From positions 806,001 to 870,000 of the forward strand of contig NZ_CP067100.1 of NCBI RefSeq assembly GCF_016616235.1: a DNA stretch of 64,000 nucleotides, given 5' to 3'. Below, one piece after another: positions 45,566 through 55,000 of the stretch (position 1 is the stretch's first letter; every line of letters starts with the position of its first letter). Below the pieces are notes generated by a model. It made no database searches and was not told where the DNA came from. It saw only the letters and a program-made list of their open reading frames with translations. Source of the stretch: Bradyrhizobium diazoefficiens (GTDB lineage: Bacteria > Pseudomonadota > Alphaproteobacteria > Rhizobiales > Xanthobacteraceae). Both the position numbers and the translations under genes were made by a program.

Positions 45566-46078
45566 TCAGCGGGGACCCGGCTTCGGTGCCGCGCGGCGGC
45601 GATCCGCGGCCGGCTGATACGCAACCCGCGAATGCTGGGCGCAATAGGGCAGGCCCGAGAGCGCCTTGCCACCGCAGAAGAAGAAATCCGGGCTGGAGGG
45701 ATCGCCGACCGGCCAGTGGCAGGTCGCCTCGTTCAGCTCCAGCAGCGACAGGCGCTGGCTCATCGGCACCACGTTGTCGTAGGTGACCGGCTCGGCCTCC
45801 ATCTCGACCTCGAAGGCCTGCGCCAGCGCGGTGTTGCCGCGCGAGATCGGCCGGCTCACCCGCATCATGTGCTGCGCCGGACGCGCCTTGCGCGGCCGGG
45901 GCGCTGCCGATGACGGGCTCTTGGCGCGTCCGGACAGGCCGAGCCTGTGCACTTTGCCGATCACGGCATTGCGGGTCACATTGCCGAGCTCGGCTGCGAT
46001 CTGGCTGGCAGAAAGTCCTGCTTCCCAGAGCTTTTTCAGCTGCTCGACGCGATCATCGGACCAGGTCAAAACCGTCAT
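45566..46078 (-). CDS. gcrA: Cell-cycle transcriptional regulator GcrA
   Basis: 170 residues. The N-terminal helix-turn-helix WSDDRVEQLKKLWEAGLSASQIAAELGNVTRNAVIGKVHRLGLSGR is the GcrA signature and the C-terminal sigma-70-binding domain follows (CHWPVGDP...FCG...YCAQHSRVAY, cysteine/His-rich). GcrA works with sigma-70 at promoters with CcrM-methylated GANTC sites. Its upstream region contains six GANTC sites, so autoregulation or methylation-dependent control is likely. Confidence 0.95.
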   Translation of the reverse strand: MTVLTWSDDRVEQLKKLWEAGLSASQIAAELGNVTRNAVIGKVHRLGLSGRAKSPSSAAPRPRKARPAQHMMRVSRPISRGNTALAQAFEVEMEAEPVTYDNVVPMSQRLSLLELNEATCHWPVGDPSSPDFFFCGGKALSGLPYCAQHSRVAYQPAADRRRAAPKPGPR

Positions 46079-46158
46079 TGCACCCTTTCCCTCGCCGCGC
46101 AGCTGCCGTCCTGGCGCCTCGCGGCGAATGCCTAAGCCTCGAAAAACCCGTGCCGTCA

Positions 46159-46371
46159 GAATCCCTTAAGGCTCGCCGGGCGCGCCTAGAACGCCCGAAC
46201 GTTACGCCGGTACATGAGGACTCTTGGGATCAGAACTGCTGCACGAGATGTCGTATCTGACAAGCCAAACGCTACAATATGGCGTGACTCACGCGCAAGA
46301 GTCCGCCGACTCGCTTCCACATGTTCCGTGGTGAAAATCCCGCAAAATCTGCACCGCAAGACTACGGATTC
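46159..46371. promoter_or_regulatory. Cluster of six GANTC sites in the gcrA-argD intergenic region
   Basis: Sites begin at 46159, 46219, 46286, 46299, 46308 and 46367, all within 213 bp upstream of gcrA and argD. Three fall within 27 bp. This density is several times the level in surrounding DNA. The 455-bp gap holds no other gene. Confidence 0.7.
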
Positions 46372-46399
46372 AGCGTTTCGCGAGGCTTTCCGGGCGGCA

Positions 46400-46427
46400 T
46401 TGACACCCGTCTTACCAGGCATAAGAT
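46400..46427 (+). promoter_or_regulatory. Predicted sigma-70 promoter of argD
   Basis: TTGACA (46400-46405), 16-bp spacer, TAAGAT (46422-46427), a consensus-like promoter. The start would be near 46434, about 100 nt before the argD ATG. Confidence 0.7.
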
Positions 46428-46434
46428 AGTCACG

Positions 46435-46468
46435 CGTGCCGCCCTTAAAAGGCGGCACGTTTCGTTTT
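46435..46468 (+). promoter_or_regulatory. Hairpin plus T-rich run at the predicted argD transcript start
   Basis: CGTGCCGCC-CTTAAAA-GGCGGCACG (46435-46459), a perfect 9-bp stem, then TTTCGTTTT. It lies at the very 5' end of the predicted transcript and could stabilise the mRNA or attenuate transcription; it looks terminator-like but would yield an RNA only about 35 nt long. Confidence 0.55.
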
Positions 46469-46533
46469 CCGGGCCGGTCAATGGTGCGTTGCGCAATGCA
46501 CGCCCAGTCCGCCGCAACATTCAAGTGACCGCC

Positions 46534-47736
46534 ATGACTATCAGCGCAGCGCCGCATTTGCTCCCCGTTTTCGCCAGGGCCGATCTCGGTTTCGAGCGCG
46601 GTGAAGGCTGCTGGCTGATCGCGACCAATGGCGAGCGCTATCTCGATTTCACCTCGGGCGTCGCCGTGAACGCGCTCGGCCATGCCCATCCCGCGCTGGT
46701 CAGGGCGTTGCAGGAGCAGGCGACGAAGCTCTGGCACATGTCGAACCTGTTCCAGAGCCCAGACGGCGAGAAGCTCGCCGCGCGTCTTTGCAGCGAGAGC
46801 TTTGCGGACTTCGTGTTCTTCTGCAATTCCGGCGCCGAGGCGCTGGAGGGCGTCATCAAGCTGGTACGCCATCATCACTTCTCCAAGGGCTATCCGGAAC
46901 GCTACCGCATCATCACCTTCGAGGGCGCCTTCCACGGCCGCACGCTGGCAACCTTGGCTGCGACGGGCTCTGCAAAATATCTCGAAGGCTTTGGTCCGCC
47001 GATGGAAGGGTTCGACCAGGTCCCGCATGGCGACATTGAGGCCGTGAAGAAGGCGATCGGTCCGCAAACCGCCGGCATCCTGATTGAGCCGATCCAGGGT
47101 GAGGGCGGCGTGCGCTCGTCGACCCCGGCCTTCCTCAAGGCGCTGCGCCAGCTCTGCGATGAGAAGGGCCTGCTGCTCGCATTCGACGAGGTGCAGACCG
47201 GCATGGGCCGCACCGGCGATCTGTTCGCACATCGGCGCACCGGCGTGACGCCTGACGTGATGTCGCTGGCGAAAGCGCTCGGCGGCGGCTTCCCGATCGG
47301 CGCGGTGCTGGCGACAGCCGGCGCGGCGGCCGGCATGGGGCCGGGCTCGCACGGCTCGACCTTCGGCGGCAATCCGCTCGCGATCTCGGCGGCCAATGCC
47401 GTGCTCGATGTCATGCTCAAGCCCGGCTTCTTCGACCACGTGCAGAGAATGTCGCTGCTGCTCAAGCAGAAGCTTGCTTCCGTGATCGACCGCCATCCTG
47501 AAATCGTCAGTGAAGTGCGCGGCGAGGGCCTCCTGATCGGCATCAAGGCCGTGGTGCCCTCCGGTGATCTGGTCGCCGCGCTGCGCAACGAAAAATTGCT
47601 TACGGTGAGTGCCGGCGACAACGTCGTGCGCTTCCTGCCGCCCCTCGTCGTCACCGAAGCCGAGATCGAGGATGGCGTCGCGCGGCTCGAGCGCGCCTGC
47701 ACTGCGCTCGCCGGCAACAAGCGGGCGGTAAGCTGA
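46534..47736 (+). CDS. argD: Acetylornithine aminotransferase
   Basis: 400 residues from ATG 46534. Class III PLP aminotransferase: [15 protein letters not shown], the Asp of [15 protein letters not shown], and the Lys of [14 protein letters not shown] that binds PLP. It converts N-acetylglutamate semialdehyde and glutamate to N-acetylornithine. The stop overlaps the argF start by one base (TGATG). GTG 46525 is an alternative start. Confidence 0.95.
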   Translation: MTISAAPHLLPVFARADLGFERGEGCWLIATNGERYLDFTSGVAVNALGHAHPALVRALQEQATKLWHMSNLFQSPDGEKLAARLCSESFADFVFFCNSGAEALEGVIKLVRHHHFSKGYPERYRIITFEGAFHGRTLATLAATGSAKYLEGFGPPMEGFDQVPHGDIEAVKKAIGPQTAGILIEPIQGEGGVRSSTPAFLKALRQLCDEKGLLLAFDEVQTGMGRTGDLFAHRRTGVTPDVMSLAKALGGGFPIGAVLATAGAAAGMGPGSHGSTFGGNPLAISAANAVLDVMLKPGFFDHVQRMSLLLKQKLASVIDRHPEIVSEVRGEGLLIGIKAVVPSGDLVAALRNEKLLTVSAGDNVVRFLPPLVVTEAEIEDGVARLERACTALAGNKRAVS

Positions 47737-48671
47737 TGAGCGGTTCGCCCAATAACACGCCAAAGCACTTTCTCGACATCAACGAGCTGCCGCTGACCGA
47801 GCTCAAGCGCATGCTTGCCGCATCCTCCGCGATGAAGGCGAAGCAGAAGGCACACCAGCCGGTGAAGCCGCTCGAAGGCAAGACGCTGGCGATGATCTTC
47901 GAGCGTCCCTCGACCCGCACCCGCGTGTCGTTCGACGTCGCCATGCGCCAGCTCGGCGGCGAGCCCATCATGCTCACCGGCGCCGAGATGCAGCTCGGCC
48001 GCGGCGAAACCATCGCCGATACCGCGCGCGTGCTGTCGCGCTATGTCGACGCCATCATGATCCGCATCCTCAATCACGAGGCGCTGCTGGAGCTCGCGGA
48101 ATATGCCACGGTGCCCGTCATCAACGGCCTGACGCGGCGCTCGCATCCCTGCCAGGTGATGGCCGACCTCATGACCTATGAGGAACATCGCGGCCCGATC
48201 GAGGGCAAGACGGTGGCCTGGACTGGCGACGACAACAACGTGCTGGCGTCCTGGGCCCACGCCGCCGAGCGTTTCAAGTTCAGGCTTAACGTCGCGACCC
48301 CGCCTGAGCTCGCGCCGAAGAAGGTGATGCGCGACTGGATCAAGGCGACCAGCGCGCCGATCGTGCTCGGCACCGACCCCGAGGCCGCCGTGAAGGGCGC
48401 CGATTGCGTCGTCACCGACACCTGGGTGTCGATGGGCGACAAGGAAGGCGAGCACCGTCACAACGTGCTCAAGCCCTATCAGGTCAATTCGAAACTGATG
48501 TCGCTGGCCAAGCCCGACGCGCTGTTCATGCACTGCTTGCCCGCCCATCGCGGCGAGGAGGTCACGGACGAGGTGATCGACGGTCCGCAATCGGTCGTGT
48601 TCGACGAGGCCGAAAACCGCCTGCATGCGCAGAAGGGCATTCTGGCCTGGTGCTTCGACGCAGTGAAGTAG
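47736..48671 (+). CDS. argF: Ornithine carbamoyltransferase
   Basis: 311 residues. The carbamoyl-phosphate site [14 protein letters not shown] is at about 55-68, and the ornithine-binding [15 protein letters not shown] near the C-terminus. Forms citrulline from ornithine and carbamoyl phosphate. argD-argF forms a compact arginine operon. Confidence 0.96.
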   Translation: MSGSPNNTPKHFLDINELPLTELKRMLAASSAMKAKQKAHQPVKPLEGKTLAMIFERPSTRTRVSFDVAMRQLGGEPIMLTGAEMQLGRGETIADTARVLSRYVDAIMIRILNHEALLELAEYATVPVINGLTRRSHPCQVMADLMTYEEHRGPIEGKTVAWTGDDNNVLASWAHAAERFKFRLNVATPPELAPKKVMRDWIKATSAPIVLGTDPEAAVKGADCVVTDTWVSMGDKEGEHRHNVLKPYQVNSKLMSLAKPDALFMHCLPAHRGEEVTDEVIDGPQSVVFDEAENRLHAQKGILAWCFDAVK

Positions 48672-48699
48672 GCTGTGGCGGAGCGGGGTGGCTGTGCTG

Positions 48700-48868
48700 G
48701 TGCACCCATCCTCCGCTGTCCTCGCGGAGAAGCGTAAGCGCAGATCCGACCCATAACCACAGGATGTGGCTTGACGATGACTCGGAGTTGTCATCGCCGG
48801 TTACAACGTAATCCTGTGATTATGGGTCCCGGTGCGCGCTTCCGTCTTCGCTCTTTGAGCTTCGGCGG
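48700..48868. repeat. Palindromic repeat between argF and hslO
   Basis: Fills most of the 318-bp gap 48672-48989. Arms CCCATAACCACAGG and CCTGTGATTATGGG pair, as do outer GCGCAGATCCGACC and GGTCCCGGTGCGCGC parts, related to 27574-27708. No gene is visible in this gap. Confidence 0.65.
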
Positions 48869-48989
48869 ACAAGTGGCGCGCCGCGCGATGACATCGAATT
48901 TGCAGGATCGTGTGCGATCATAACTGTATCCGGAACACACCGCCTCGCGGCCCTTCCATTTCACCACCTCGGACCCCAGATAAAGCGCC

Positions 48990-49997
48990 ATGGTTTCCCA
49001 ATCCCCTGACATGAAAACCGGGCCTGAAGGCCCGGTTCGCGCGCCATCGGCGGTTCCCATCGATGACGCCGTGCTGCCCTACGAGGTCGACGCGCTCGAC
49101 GTGCGCGGCCGTTTGGTGCGGCTCGGGCCTGCGCTCGACGAGATCCTGACCAAGCACGATTATCCGGCGCCCGTCGGCAAGCTGCTGGGCGAGGCCATCG
49201 TGCTGACGACGCTGCTCGGCTCGGCGCTGAAATTCGAAGGCCGCTTCATCCTCCAGGCCCAGACCGATGGCCCGGTGTCGTTCCTGGTGGTGGACTACCA
49301 GGCACCGGATCGTCTGCGCGCCTATGCGCGCTTCGATGCCGCCCGCCTTGGTGACACCAGGGATACCGGCGCGCTGCTCGGCCGCGGTCATCTCGCCATG
49401 ACCATCGACCAGGGCCCCGACATGAGCCGCTACCAGGGTCTGGTCGCGCTCGACGGCGGCAGCTTGGAAGATGCCGCCCACGAATATTTCCTGCGCTCCG
49501 AGCAGATCCCGACCAAGGTGCGCCTTGCGGTCGGCGAGGAGTGGCGCTCCAGCGACGGCGGCAAGCACCGTTGGCGCGCCGGCGGCATGCTGATGCAATT
49601 CCTGCCGAAGGCGCCCGAGCGCGCGCGGCAGGCCGACCTGCATCCCGGCGATGCACCCGACGGCGTCGAGGTGCACAGCGTTGCGGAAGACGACGCCTGG
49701 GTCGAGGCGCGCTCGCTGATCGAGACCGTCGAGGACGTCGAGCTGATCGATCCCGAGCTGTCCGGCGAGCGGCTGCTCTACCGTCTCTTCCACGAGCGCG
49801 GCGTGCGCGTGTTCAACCCGCTGAACCTCAGGGCGCAATGCTCCTGCTCGCGCGACGCGGTCGCCTCGATGCTGAGGAGTTTTTCGTCCGACGATCGCGC
49901 CGCCATGGTCAAGGACGACAAGGTGGTGGTGACCTGCGAGTTCTGCTCGTCGGTCTATCAGTTCACGCCGGACGAGGCCGGTGTGGAGCGCGCGTAA
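48990..49997 (+). CDS. hslO: Redox-activated chaperone Hsp33
   Basis: 335 residues. The C-terminal zinc switch is complete: CSC near residue 287 (AQCSCSRDAV) and CxxC as CEFCSSVY near the end. Oxidation of these four Cys activates the chaperone. The core domain contains GEAIVLTTLLGSALKFEGRF. It converges with apaG. Confidence 0.95.
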   Translation: MVSQSPDMKTGPEGPVRAPSAVPIDDAVLPYEVDALDVRGRLVRLGPALDEILTKHDYPAPVGKLLGEAIVLTTLLGSALKFEGRFILQAQTDGPVSFLVVDYQAPDRLRAYARFDAARLGDTRDTGALLGRGHLAMTIDQGPDMSRYQGLVALDGGSLEDAAHEYFLRSEQIPTKVRLAVGEEWRSSDGGKHRWRAGGMLMQFLPKAPERARQADLHPGDAPDGVEVHSVAEDDAWVEARSLIETVEDVELIDPELSGERLLYRLFHERGVRVFNPLNLRAQCSCSRDAVASMLRSFSSDDRAAMVKDDKVVVTCEFCSSVYQFTPDEAGVERA

Positions 49998-50007
49998 GTC
50001 GCCGCAT

Positions 50008-50102
50008 CGTAAGGTGGGCAAAGCAGAAGCGTGCCCACCGCTTCATCTCCGAATTCGAGAGAGATGGTGGACACGGCACGTTGCGCCTTTGCCCACCCTA
50101 CG
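50008..50102. repeat. Inverted repeat GTGGGCAAAG..CTTTGCCCACC
   Basis: Outer arms GTAAGGTGGGCAAAGC and GCCTTTGCCCACCCTAC enclose a second pair, GCGTGCCCACC and GGTGGACACGGCACG. It fills the hslO-apaG gap. Confidence 0.8.
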
Positions 50103-50109
50103 GCATCGC

Positions 50110-50502
50110 CTAATTCAACACCCGCTTGCTGTCCGGGCTGTCAAGCGAGAACGTCGGCACGTCGATCTCGAAGCGTTCGCCGCTTTCGCTGACCATCTGG
50201 TAGCGGCCCGTCATGAACCCGGAGGCGGTCGTGAGCGGCACGCCGGAGGTGTATTCGAAACGCTCGCCGGGGGCGAGGATCGGCTGTTCGCCGACCACGC
50301 CCTCACCCTTCACCTCCTGTTGACGGCCGGAGGCGTCGGTGATGATCCAGTGCCGCGTCTTGAGTTGCACGGTCTCGTCGCCGGAATTGGTGATGACGAT
50401 GGTGTAAGCCCAAAAGAAGCGCGAGCGGTCGGCCGACGACTGCTCCGGAACAAAGTTCGGCTCGACGGTCACTTCGATCTGACGGGTCACGGCGCGGTAC
50501 AT
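50110..50502 (-). CDS. apaG: ApaG (Co2+/Mg2+ efflux-associated protein)
   Basis: 130 residues from ATG 50502, the typical size. Single ApaG/F3 beta-sandwich domain: YRAVTRQIEVTVEPNFVPEQS, FFWAYTIVITNSGDETVQLKTRHWIITDA and GEGVVGEQPILAPGERFEYTSG. In enterics it influences Co2+ resistance; biochemical role is unclear. Longer upstream starts exist at 50514 and above without family similarity. Confidence 0.94.
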   Translation of the reverse strand: MYRAVTRQIEVTVEPNFVPEQSSADRSRFFWAYTIVITNSGDETVQLKTRHWIITDASGRQQEVKGEGVVGEQPILAPGERFEYTSGVPLTTASGFMTGRYQMVSESGERFEIDVPTFSLDSPDSKRVLN

Positions 50503-50681
50503 GGCTGCCATCATAACGAAATCCGGCTCCGGAACCAAACGCCGCAGGCGGATTTCGCGACATCGTCCCGCCAGAATTGGTGAGGAAGTAGACCCCAATG
50601 TGATCCGGCCGCTTTCGAGACAGCGACCGGACCTGTACACTCCTCAATGCGTCGCGATTTGCGCAAGGGTTTTTGGCCCCG

Positions 50682-51947
50682 ATGACCATTGCCGACCAAG
50701 TGACGGGATCGACGATCGCGGGAACCGCGAAACCGGCAGAAGCCAAGCCGCGCGCGGCTGCGCCGGCCACCTCGCTGCCGGCCATCTCGCTGCCGGCTAT
50801 CGGCGAGCGCGAGCTCCGGCTCGACCTGTTCCGCGGACTTGCGCTGTGGCTGATCTTCATCGACCATCTGCCGCCGAGTCTCTTGACCTGGTTCACGATC
50901 CGCAATTACGGCTTCAGCGACGCCACCGAGATCTTCATCTTCATCTCCGGATACACCGCCGCCTTCGTCTACGGCCGCGCAATGCTGGAGAGCGGCTTTC
51001 TCATCGCCACCGCGCGCATCCTGCGGCGCGTCTGGCAGATCTATGTCGCCCACGTCTTCCTGTTCACGATCTTCCTTGCCGAGATCTCCTATGTGGCGAC
51101 CAGCTTCGAGAACCCGCTCTACACCGAAGAGATGGGGATCATGGATTTCCTCAAGCAGCCCGACGTCACCATCGTGCAGGCGCTGCTGCTGCGCTTCCGT
51201 CCCGTCAACATGGACGTGTTGCCGCTCTACATCGTGCTGATGCTGGCGCTGCCGCTGATCCTCTATTCGATGAAGTGGAAGCCCGACGTCACGCTCGCGC
51301 TCTCGGTCGTGCTCTATGCGGTGACTTGGGAATTCGACCTCTACTTCTCCGCCTATCCGAACGGCTTCTGGGCGTTCAACCCGCTCGCCTGGCAATTGCT
51401 GTTCGTGTTCGGTGCATGGTGTGCGCTCGGAGGTGCGCGGCGCATGTCGCGTATCCTGGCCTCGCCCGTGACGATGTGGATCGCGATGGCCTATATCGTC
51501 GCGGCGTTCTGCGTGACGCTGACCTGGTACGTGCCGCAGCTCTCGCACTTCATGCCGAAGCGGCTCGAGCAGTGGATGTATCCGATCGACAAGACCGACC
51601 TCGACGTGCTGCGCTTCACGCATTTCCTGGCGCTGGCCGCGCTCACCGTGCGGTTCCTGCCGCGGGAGTGGCCGGGCCTGAAATCGCCCTGGCTGCGGCC
51701 GCTGATCCTGTGCGGCTCGCATTCGCTCGAGATCTTCTGCCTCGGCGTCTTCCTCGCCTTTGCCGGCCATTTCATCCTGGCCGAGGTCTCCGGCGGCGCC
51801 GTCATGCATGCGTTGATTAGTCTCTGCGGAATCCTGATCATGTGGGGCGTGGCCGCGGTGATTTCGTGGTACAAGCGCGTGGCTGACAAAAGCGGTGCGA
51901 AAACCAAAAACGCCGTCGGCAACGCCGATCTGGCGGGAGGGGGCTGA
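50682..51947 (+). CDS. OpgC-family membrane acyltransferase
   Basis: 421 residues from ATG 50682 (TTG 50673 also possible). About ten membrane helices after an Ala/Pro-rich N-terminus. RELRLDLFRGLALWLIFIDHLP at the first helix and FGAWCALGG are typical of OpgC, the protein that succinylates osmoregulated periplasmic glucans in Rhodobacter. Glucan substrate is inferred from the family. It overlaps the next gene by 1 bp (TGATG), so it is in an operon with two SGNH proteins. Confidence 0.88.
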   Translation: MTIADQVTGSTIAGTAKPAEAKPRAAAPATSLPAISLPAIGERELRLDLFRGLALWLIFIDHLPPSLLTWFTIRNYGFSDATEIFIFISGYTAAFVYGRAMLESGFLIATARILRRVWQIYVAHVFLFTIFLAEISYVATSFENPLYTEEMGIMDFLKQPDVTIVQALLLRFRPVNMDVLPLYIVLMLALPLILYSMKWKPDVTLALSVVLYAVTWEFDLYFSAYPNGFWAFNPLAWQLLFVFGAWCALGGARRMSRILASPVTMWIAMAYIVAAFCVTLTWYVPQLSHFMPKRLEQWMYPIDKTDLDVLRFTHFLALAALTVRFLPREWPGLKSPWLRPLILCGSHSLEIFCLGVFLAFAGHFILAEVSGGAVMHALISLCGILIMWGVAAVISWYKRVADKSGAKTKNAVGNADLAGGG

Positions 51948-52729
51948 TGAAGGCGAAGGTTCTCCTGAGCCTGGTCCTGCTATGCGGTAGCCTCGCCGCG
52001 CCGCCGGCGCGCGCGGGCGATGCTGCGCCTGCTGCCGCTCCTGCCGCGCCCGCAGCCTGCGAAGTGCCGCCCTATCTGCTCACCAGCGAGAGCCAGCTTC
52101 CCAAGGTCGCCGAGACCGTCAAATCAGGCAACCCGCTCGAAATCCTGGTCATCGGCAGCCGTTCGACCACCATTCCGGCCTCGGAGGACAGCTCATATCC
52201 GGCGCGCATGCAGGCCGTTTTGAAGGACAAGCTGCCGCCGTCGGAGGTCGTGCACGTCTCCGTAGAAATACAGAGCAAGAAGACGGCCGAGGAGGCGGCC
52301 GGAACCTTCGTTAAGCTGATGGAAGCAAAAAAGCCTACTTTGGTCATCTGGCAGACCGGGACGGTGGATGCTATCCGAGCCATCGATCCCGACGATTTTC
52401 GCGGCGCGCTGACCGAAGGGGTTACCGCGTTGCAAAATGCAGGGGCTGACGTCGTCTTGATGAATTTGCAGTACAGCCCGCGTACCGAAACCATGATCTC
52501 GGTGCCGCCATACCTCGACAACATGCGGGTGGTGGCGCAGGAGCATGACATCCCGCTGTTTGACCGTTTCGCGATCATGCGGCAGTGGAATGATCAGGGT
52601 CAGTTCGACCTGTTCAGCCCGTCCCGCGGGCCGGAGCTGGCGAAACAAGTCCATGATTGCCTTGGCCGGGCGTTGGCACAGTTCGTGATCGACGCTGCCC
52701 ATCTGGAGCCGGCCCAGCAGCAAAATTGA
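51947..52729 (+). CDS. Exported SGNH/GDSL-like hydrolase, variant active site
   Basis: 260 residues with a signal peptide (about 1-23, ending PARAG). A SGNH-like fold is suggested by VIGSRSTT as block I and LVIWQTGTVDAI as block III, but block I lacks the GSSS form of the next gene and Asn of block III is replaced by Val. The C-terminal DxxH block is not apparent, so activity may be lost or changed. Sequence and position suggest it arose by duplication with the next gene. Confidence 0.75.
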   Translation: MKAKVLLSLVLLCGSLAAPPARAGDAAPAAAPAAPAACEVPPYLLTSESQLPKVAETVKSGNPLEILVIGSRSTTIPASEDSSYPARMQAVLKDKLPPSEVVHVSVEIQSKKTAEEAAGTFVKLMEAKKPTLVIWQTGTVDAIRAIDPDDFRGALTEGVTALQNAGADVVLMNLQYSPRTETMISVPPYLDNMRVVAQEHDIPLFDRFAIMRQWNDQGQFDLFSPSRGPELAKQVHDCLGRALAQFVIDAAHLEPAQQQN

Positions 52730-52741
52730 GGTCTAGCGTAA

Positions 52742-53734
52742 ATGAGTTCTTTCCGCCCTTTTTGCCTGTCGGCTTGGCTGGCTGCGCCCGCAGCGGCAGC
52801 GCTGCTGTTGCTGACCCCGGCCTCGCAGTCGCGCGCGCAGGCGCAAGCCGCGCAGGCAACACCCGCGCCCGCGCAGTCGGCTAGTCCCGCTCCCGCATCG
52901 CCCGCCCAGACCACCGTCGCCGCGACGTCGCCTGAGCAGCGCGGCATCACCGCGCGCGCCATCGACAAGGTCAAGCAGGTCGCGAAATCCGCCGGCGACA
53001 TCTTCAGCCGCGTTCCCTGTTTGCGGCCGAAGGGCGGATCGAAGGCGATGGGCTCGCTGCCGCATGTCGCGGGCAAGCTGGTCGCCGGCCAGCCCGTCGT
53101 CATCGTCGCATTCGGCTCGTCGTCGACCGCTGGATTCGGTGCGAGCTCGCCGGAGTTCAACTATCCGAACCGGCTCGCCGCGCAGCTGCGCCGGCAATAT
53201 CCGAGCGCCGACATCACCGTCGTCAATGCCGGCGTCGGCGGCGAGGATGCGCCCGAGATGATGAAGCGCCTCCAGAAGGAGGTGATCGATGCGCATCCGG
53301 ATCTGGTGATCTGGCAGGTCGGCACCAACGCCGTGCTGCGCAATCTCGATCCCGGCGAGACCGCCAAGATCGTCGAAGAAGGCATCTCCCGCATCCAGGC
53401 TTCGGGTGGCACCGACATCGTGCTGGTCGATCCGCAATATTCCCCGGCCGTCAATCAGCGCGCCGAGAGCGCCGGCAAGATGGTGAAGCTGCTCGGCAAG
53501 GTCGCCGAGCTTCGTCACGTCGGCATCTTCCCGCGCTTCGAGGTGATGCGCGACTGGCACGAGAAGCAGGCGATCCCGGTCGAGGGTTTCGTGATCGCCG
53601 ACGGCCTGCACATGAACGATTGGGGCTATGCCTGCTTCGCCCAGTTGCTGGGCGACGACATCATCCGCTCGGTCGGCCAGATCAAGATCGGCGTGAACGT
53701 GCCTGCGGACGTGCGCGCGTATCGGCCGATGTAG
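52742..53734 (+). CDS. Exported SGNH/GDSL hydrolase
   Basis: 330 residues. Signal peptide about 1-32, then a Pro/Ala-rich linker. SGNH blocks: VIVAFGSSSTAGFGA (Ser nucleophile near residue 124), VVNAGVGGED (Gly), LVIWQVGTNAV (Asn) and DGLHMNDWGY (Asp-x2-His). A likely esterase or acyltransferase acting in the periplasm. With OpgC upstream, a role in adding or removing acyl groups on glucans is plausible. Confidence 0.85.
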   Translation: MSSFRPFCLSAWLAAPAAAALLLLTPASQSRAQAQAAQATPAPAQSASPAPASPAQTTVAATSPEQRGITARAIDKVKQVAKSAGDIFSRVPCLRPKGGSKAMGSLPHVAGKLVAGQPVVIVAFGSSSTAGFGASSPEFNYPNRLAAQLRRQYPSADITVVNAGVGGEDAPEMMKRLQKEVIDAHPDLVIWQVGTNAVLRNLDPGETAKIVEEGISRIQASGGTDIVLVDPQYSPAVNQRAESAGKMVKLLGKVAELRHVGIFPRFEVMRDWHEKQAIPVEGFVIADGLHMNDWGYACFAQLLGDDIIRSVGQIKIGVNVPADVRAYRPM

Positions 53735-53740
53735 GCGTCG

Positions 53741-53768
53741 CTTACCCTCCCCTCCAGGGGAGGGTAAG
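53741..53768. repeat. Short palindrome CTTACCCTCCCC..GGGGAGGGTAAG
   Basis: Near-identical to 11803-11831. It separates the converging SGNH and metZ genes. Confidence 0.7.
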
Positions 53769-53773
53769 ACAAA

Positions 53774-54961
53774 TCACGCCTTCTCCAGCGCCGCCGCTAG
53801 ATCCTCGATCAGATCATCCGCATGCTCCAGTCCTGCGGAGAAGCGGATGAAACCTTCGCTGATGCCGAGTGCGGCGCGGTCTTCCGGCTTCAGGCGCTGA
53901 TGCGTCGTGGTCGCCGGATGCGTGACGAGGCTCTTGGCGTCGCCCAGATTGTTCGAGATCTTCGCCAGCTTTAATTCGTTGAGCACGCGGAACGCCGCCG
54001 CCTTGCCGCCCTTGACCTCGAAGCCGACCAGCGTCGAGCCGCCGCGCATCTGCTTCTTCACCAGTGCCGCCTGCGGATGATCGGCGCGGCCCGGAAAAAC
54101 CAGCCGCGAAATCTTGGGGTGGTCCGCCAGCACGTCGGCGATGCGCGCGGCCGTGTCGGTCTGCGCGCGCACGCGCACGCCCAGCGTCTCGAGGCCTTTG
54201 AGCAGGACCCAGGCGTTGAACGGCGAGATCGACGGACCGGTCTGGCGCATGAAATTGTGGATGTGCTCGGCGATGAAGGCTTCCGACGACAGGATGATGC
54301 CGCCGAGGCAGCGGCCCTGGCCGTCGATGTGCTTGGTCGCGGAATAGACCACGACGTCGGCACCGAGCGCGAGCGGGCTCTGCCAGATCGGTGTCGCGAA
54401 CACGTTGTCGACGACGAGCCGTGCGCCGCCCTTGTGCGCGATCTCGGCGATGCCGGGAATGTCGAGCACGTCGAGCGTCGGATTGGTCGGGCTCTCCAGG
54501 AAGAACGTCTTGGTATTCGGCTTGAGCGCCCGTTGCCACTGGTCGAGGTCGAGGCCGTCGACCAGCGTGGTCTCGATGCCGTAGCGAGGAAGCAGGTCCT
54601 GGACGACGTAGAGACAGGAGCCGAACAGCGCGCGCGACGCGACGACGTGATCGCCGGCTTTCAGCGGCGCCAGGATCGCGGTCGTCACCGCCGCCATGCC
54701 GGTTGCCGCCGAGCGGGCGGCTTCCGCGCCTTCGAGCTCGATCATGCGGCGCTCGAACATCGCGATGGTCGGGTTGGAGTAGCGCGAATAGATGAAGCCG
54801 GGGTCCTCGCCCTTGAATCGCGCCTCGCATTGCTCGGCGCTTTCGTAGACGTAGCCTTGGGTCAAAAACAGCGCCTCCGAGGTCTCGCCATATTGCGAGC
54901 GGAGGGTGCCGGAATGGACCAGGCGGGTTTCGGGGCGGTAGGTGGCAGGCGACTTCGACAT
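53774..54961 (-). CDS. metZ: O-succinylhomoserine sulfhydrylase
   Basis: 395 residues from ATG 54961, with GGAGGATCCT immediately upstream. Fold-type I PLP enzyme of the Cys/Met metabolism family: YSRYSNPT, the Lys of YSATKHIDGQGR that binds PLP, and ETRLVHSG at the start. It makes homocysteine directly from O-succinylhomoserine and sulfide. The 5' leader contains a SAM-II riboswitch and terminator, which assigns it to methionine synthesis. Confidence 0.93.
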   Translation of the reverse strand: MSKSPATYRPETRLVHSGTLRSQYGETSEALFLTQGYVYESAEQCEARFKGEDPGFIYSRYSNPTIAMFERRMIELEGAEAARSAATGMAAVTTAILAPLKAGDHVVASRALFGSCLYVVQDLLPRYGIETTLVDGLDLDQWQRALKPNTKTFFLESPTNPTLDVLDIPGIAEIAHKGGARLVVDNVFATPIWQSPLALGADVVVYSATKHIDGQGRCLGGIILSSEAFIAEHIHNFMRQTGPSISPFNAWVLLKGLETLGVRVRAQTDTAARIADVLADHPKISRLVFPGRADHPQAALVKKQMRGGSTLVGFEVKGGKAAAFRVLNELKLAKISNNLGDAKSLVTHPATTTHQRLKPEDRAALGISEGFIRFSAGLEHADDLIEDLAAALEKA

Positions 54962-55000
54962 AGGATCCTCCGATATGACCGTCTCGTCGAAAACGGTCAC

